This document shows, in pieces, positions 63,401 to 64,000 of a DNA stretch of 64,000 nucleotides; position 1 is the stretch's first letter, and every line of letters begins with the position of its first letter. The stretch covers positions 2,480,001-2,544,000 of the forward strand of contig NZ_CP065383.1 in assembly GCF_015775515.1 (NCBI RefSeq), given 5' to 3'. Origin of the DNA: Atribacter laminatus (lineage in GTDB: Bacteria; Atribacterota; Atribacteria; Atribacterales; Atribacteraceae). The notes beneath the pieces are model-generated. The model was not told the origin of the DNA. It made no database searches and was given only the letters and a program-made list of their open reading frames with translations. The position numbers and the translations under genes are program-made.

Positions 63401-64000
63401 TTCATTGTCCACAAAGACTTTAATGCGATTCTCTGGCATACTGGGTATAATAGAAATAACAGCACCTCGAACATTTGGGTTCGACTTCAAAAAAACAATT
63501 TGTCCTGGTTCAAACTCTGAATAAAGTTTGTTATCTTGTGACGACAGGGAACCATTTTTTTCATTTCGGTTGCAAAAAATTAATTTATTTGCTAGTACAT
63601 TTTCTTCAATTAAACATAATTCCTTAAACAAATCATCATTTGGTCCAATGATTTCAGAAAAGTTGTGGAGTGTATCTAGATTACGATATAAACTTTCAAG
63701 TGAAAAATCTTTTTCTGTCGTGTAAGACCAACGATTGTACATTAACTGCGTTTTTTTAACGAAATGACGTGCTTTTTCTGTAAGGCCTAATTTAATTGAT
63801 ATTTCATACCAATTTTTATCAAATATTCTAAGCAATCCGTCAAGATCTAATTCTTTGAGAGAGCTAATGTTGTTCTGTTCTACAAAGTGCTTTTGCTGAA
63901 ACGATAAAGAATTTAATACGGCTTGGTTCCACCAATCCTCAAACAAAGATGGCAACATCTTTTCAAGAAATTGAGCAAGTTGTTTAGTTACTATACTTAA
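60452..64000 (-). CDS. SNF2-family helicase, N-terminus beyond window
   Basis: At least 1182 codons, and the frame stays open to the right edge, so the ATG at 63958 (no Shine-Dalgarno) is probably internal. The N-terminal ~130 residues (LFEDWWNQAVLNSLSFQQKH; SLKELDLDGLLRIFDKNWYE) resemble Swt1-like HEPN-type N-domains on large defence proteins (tentative). The helicase core follows: Walker A DGVGVGKTIEAGLIL, DEAH box VIVDEAHHIRN, motif III FLTATPIQLGS, then helicase C VGMVHGDTPEEERV, SEVGCEGLDYQF and EQRIGRIDRKGQ. This fits RapA/DISARM-DrmD-like SNF2 proteins. The C-terminal ~250 residues include charged helices. Confidence 0.87.
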   Translation of the reverse strand, partial: LSIVTKQLAQFLEKMLPSLFEDWWNQAVLNSLSFQQKHFVEQNNISSLKELDLDGLLRIFDKNWYEISIKLGLTEKARHFVKKTQLMYNRWSYTTEKDFSLESLYRNLDTLHNFSEIIGPNDDLFKELCLIEENVLANKLIFCNRNEKNGSLSSQDNKLYSEFEPGQIVFLKSNPNVRGAVISIIPSMPENRIKVFVDNEVQTFYASQLHAESIYENEYVFFSCEEFQSYLTALHIRYPGVSTLYSLNAARIDFIPYQFRPVLRFIRSDRPRLLIADGVGVGKTIEAGLILRELQARHDIRSILIICPRPLITERKWQNEMKRFDERFSHLDGRTLRYCIQEMDLEGVWPEEYHKAIIPYSLFDEALLYGSNPSDKRKRKKGLLDLDPPPRFDLVIVDEAHHIRNQNTFSHKAVRFFCDYAGAVVFLTATPIQLGSQDLFVLLNALRPDLIIDQESYEHMAEPNPFINKAVSLVRTRENEWPAKTLEALVQAANTNWGKAILRHNPEFTRICSRLTEGNINDNERIHLVTEIENLYTFAGIINRTRRRDIGDFTMRKPETVAVEFTPAQKNLHDELLQLQAEIFSRLHGDVNIKFMMTTIRRQAASCIFGLVPFLEDILNCHIDELLWDEADDTETIPKNDVVIPIQMQIQTLLNRARLLDPYDPKLEALYNVIRDKQNLYNNKLMLFSSFRHTLHYLYKNLVKKGFRVGMVHGDTPEEERVSLRNRFEKPREEADSLDLLLFSEVGCEGLDYQFCDCIVNYDLPWNPMRVEQRIGRIDRKGQKSETVTIINMVTPGTVDADIYERCLLRIGVFNNALGSCEEILGEITREIKNIAENYILNTEERRSKLQQLADNKIRLIQEQESLEERQMELFGIHFPEDKFRKEIEEATSYWLSPKSIYRLVDCYLKQTCGKEQDYILGEKPLKTLRLSQDARNKLLHDFQRLPKQNTIQYREWMKWLKEGNPHLIITFESDCALHNHNATFIMPHHPLVKQAANTFDAKQRVITKLKVQINDVPTGQYEFAIYQWRFHGIKEDLVLCPVAKSELIKPHLTQLLEKAKDFTVEIQDIINIPVWNELDEQHYKLWSEARDKHRQQTQELAEYRRESLSTSHRSRLMLLEEQLKSASDEKIKRMRQSQILAAEADYERHIQDIDIAVRKADIIADLVAIGILFIEGGNNIV

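Noticed and set aside
1-64000. tRNA, rRNA or riboswitch genes
   Set aside because: I saw no cloverleaf, rRNA or recognisable riboswitch sequence in the intergenic regions, but this was by eye only.

Overview
The window looks like accessory chromosome from an AT-rich, probably anaerobic, sugar-fermenting bacterium. The coding style (carbohydrate ABC importers without their own ATPase genes, uroporphyrinogen-decarboxylase-like methyltransferase homologues, GH1/GH51/GH127 glycosidases) and the many short hairpin repeats would suit Atribacterota or a similar lineage. That placement is a guess: there is no rRNA, tRNA or ribosomal protein gene here to test it.

Layout. 1-8.1 kb: a partial IS4-type element, a UroD-like protein, a complete IS21-family element (3159-5968) and a complete IS4-type element (6548-8058). 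8.2-13.4 kb: a small helical protein, an SbcD/YhaO-like nuclease and an SbcC/YhaN-like ATPase, then a methyltransferase. 13.8-23.3 kb: GH1 beta-glucosidase, a decayed arabino-oligosaccharide locus (OppD, GH51 and GH127 remnants), and a minus-strand operon of oxidoreductase, sugar-binding protein, two permeases and amidohydrolase. 23.3-25.5 kb: a B12-binding protein with the CarH-type Wx9EH motif, overlapping a GGDEF diguanylate cyclase. 26.2-33.8 kb: a second sugar-type ABC operon ending in a second UroD-like gene, a membrane protein and a secreted DUF1254/DUF1214 protein. 34.0-36.4 kb: an IS4/Tn5-like element whose transposase carries an N-terminal DruA-like (DUF4338) region, interrupted by one TGA.

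37-52.3 kb is the most unusual part: ten toxin-antitoxin loci or remnants (Phd/RelE, MNT/HEPN, DUF433/DUF5615, HicBA, Phd/ParE, HigBA plus SecB-like chaperone) and a three-gene operon with two BrxD-like P-loop ATPases. They are separated by dispersed ~100-bp repeats whose conserved end lies just upstream of most cassettes. Several members are broken by stops, frameshifts or repeats. 52.7-56.7 kb holds a secreted protein and a thermonuclease gene killed by a nonsense codon and by a second, apparently identical IS21 copy. 57.3-64.0 kb holds a likely two-gene defence-type pair on the minus strand: a large SNF2-family helicase running off the window edge and a sacsin-like GHKL ATPase with a C-terminal Cys-rich module.

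Together, the left half is sugar uptake and catabolism with signs of gene loss. The right half is a mobile, defence and addiction island. The best candidates for undescribed biology are the repeat-punctuated cassette array and the three-gene ATPase operon inside it.
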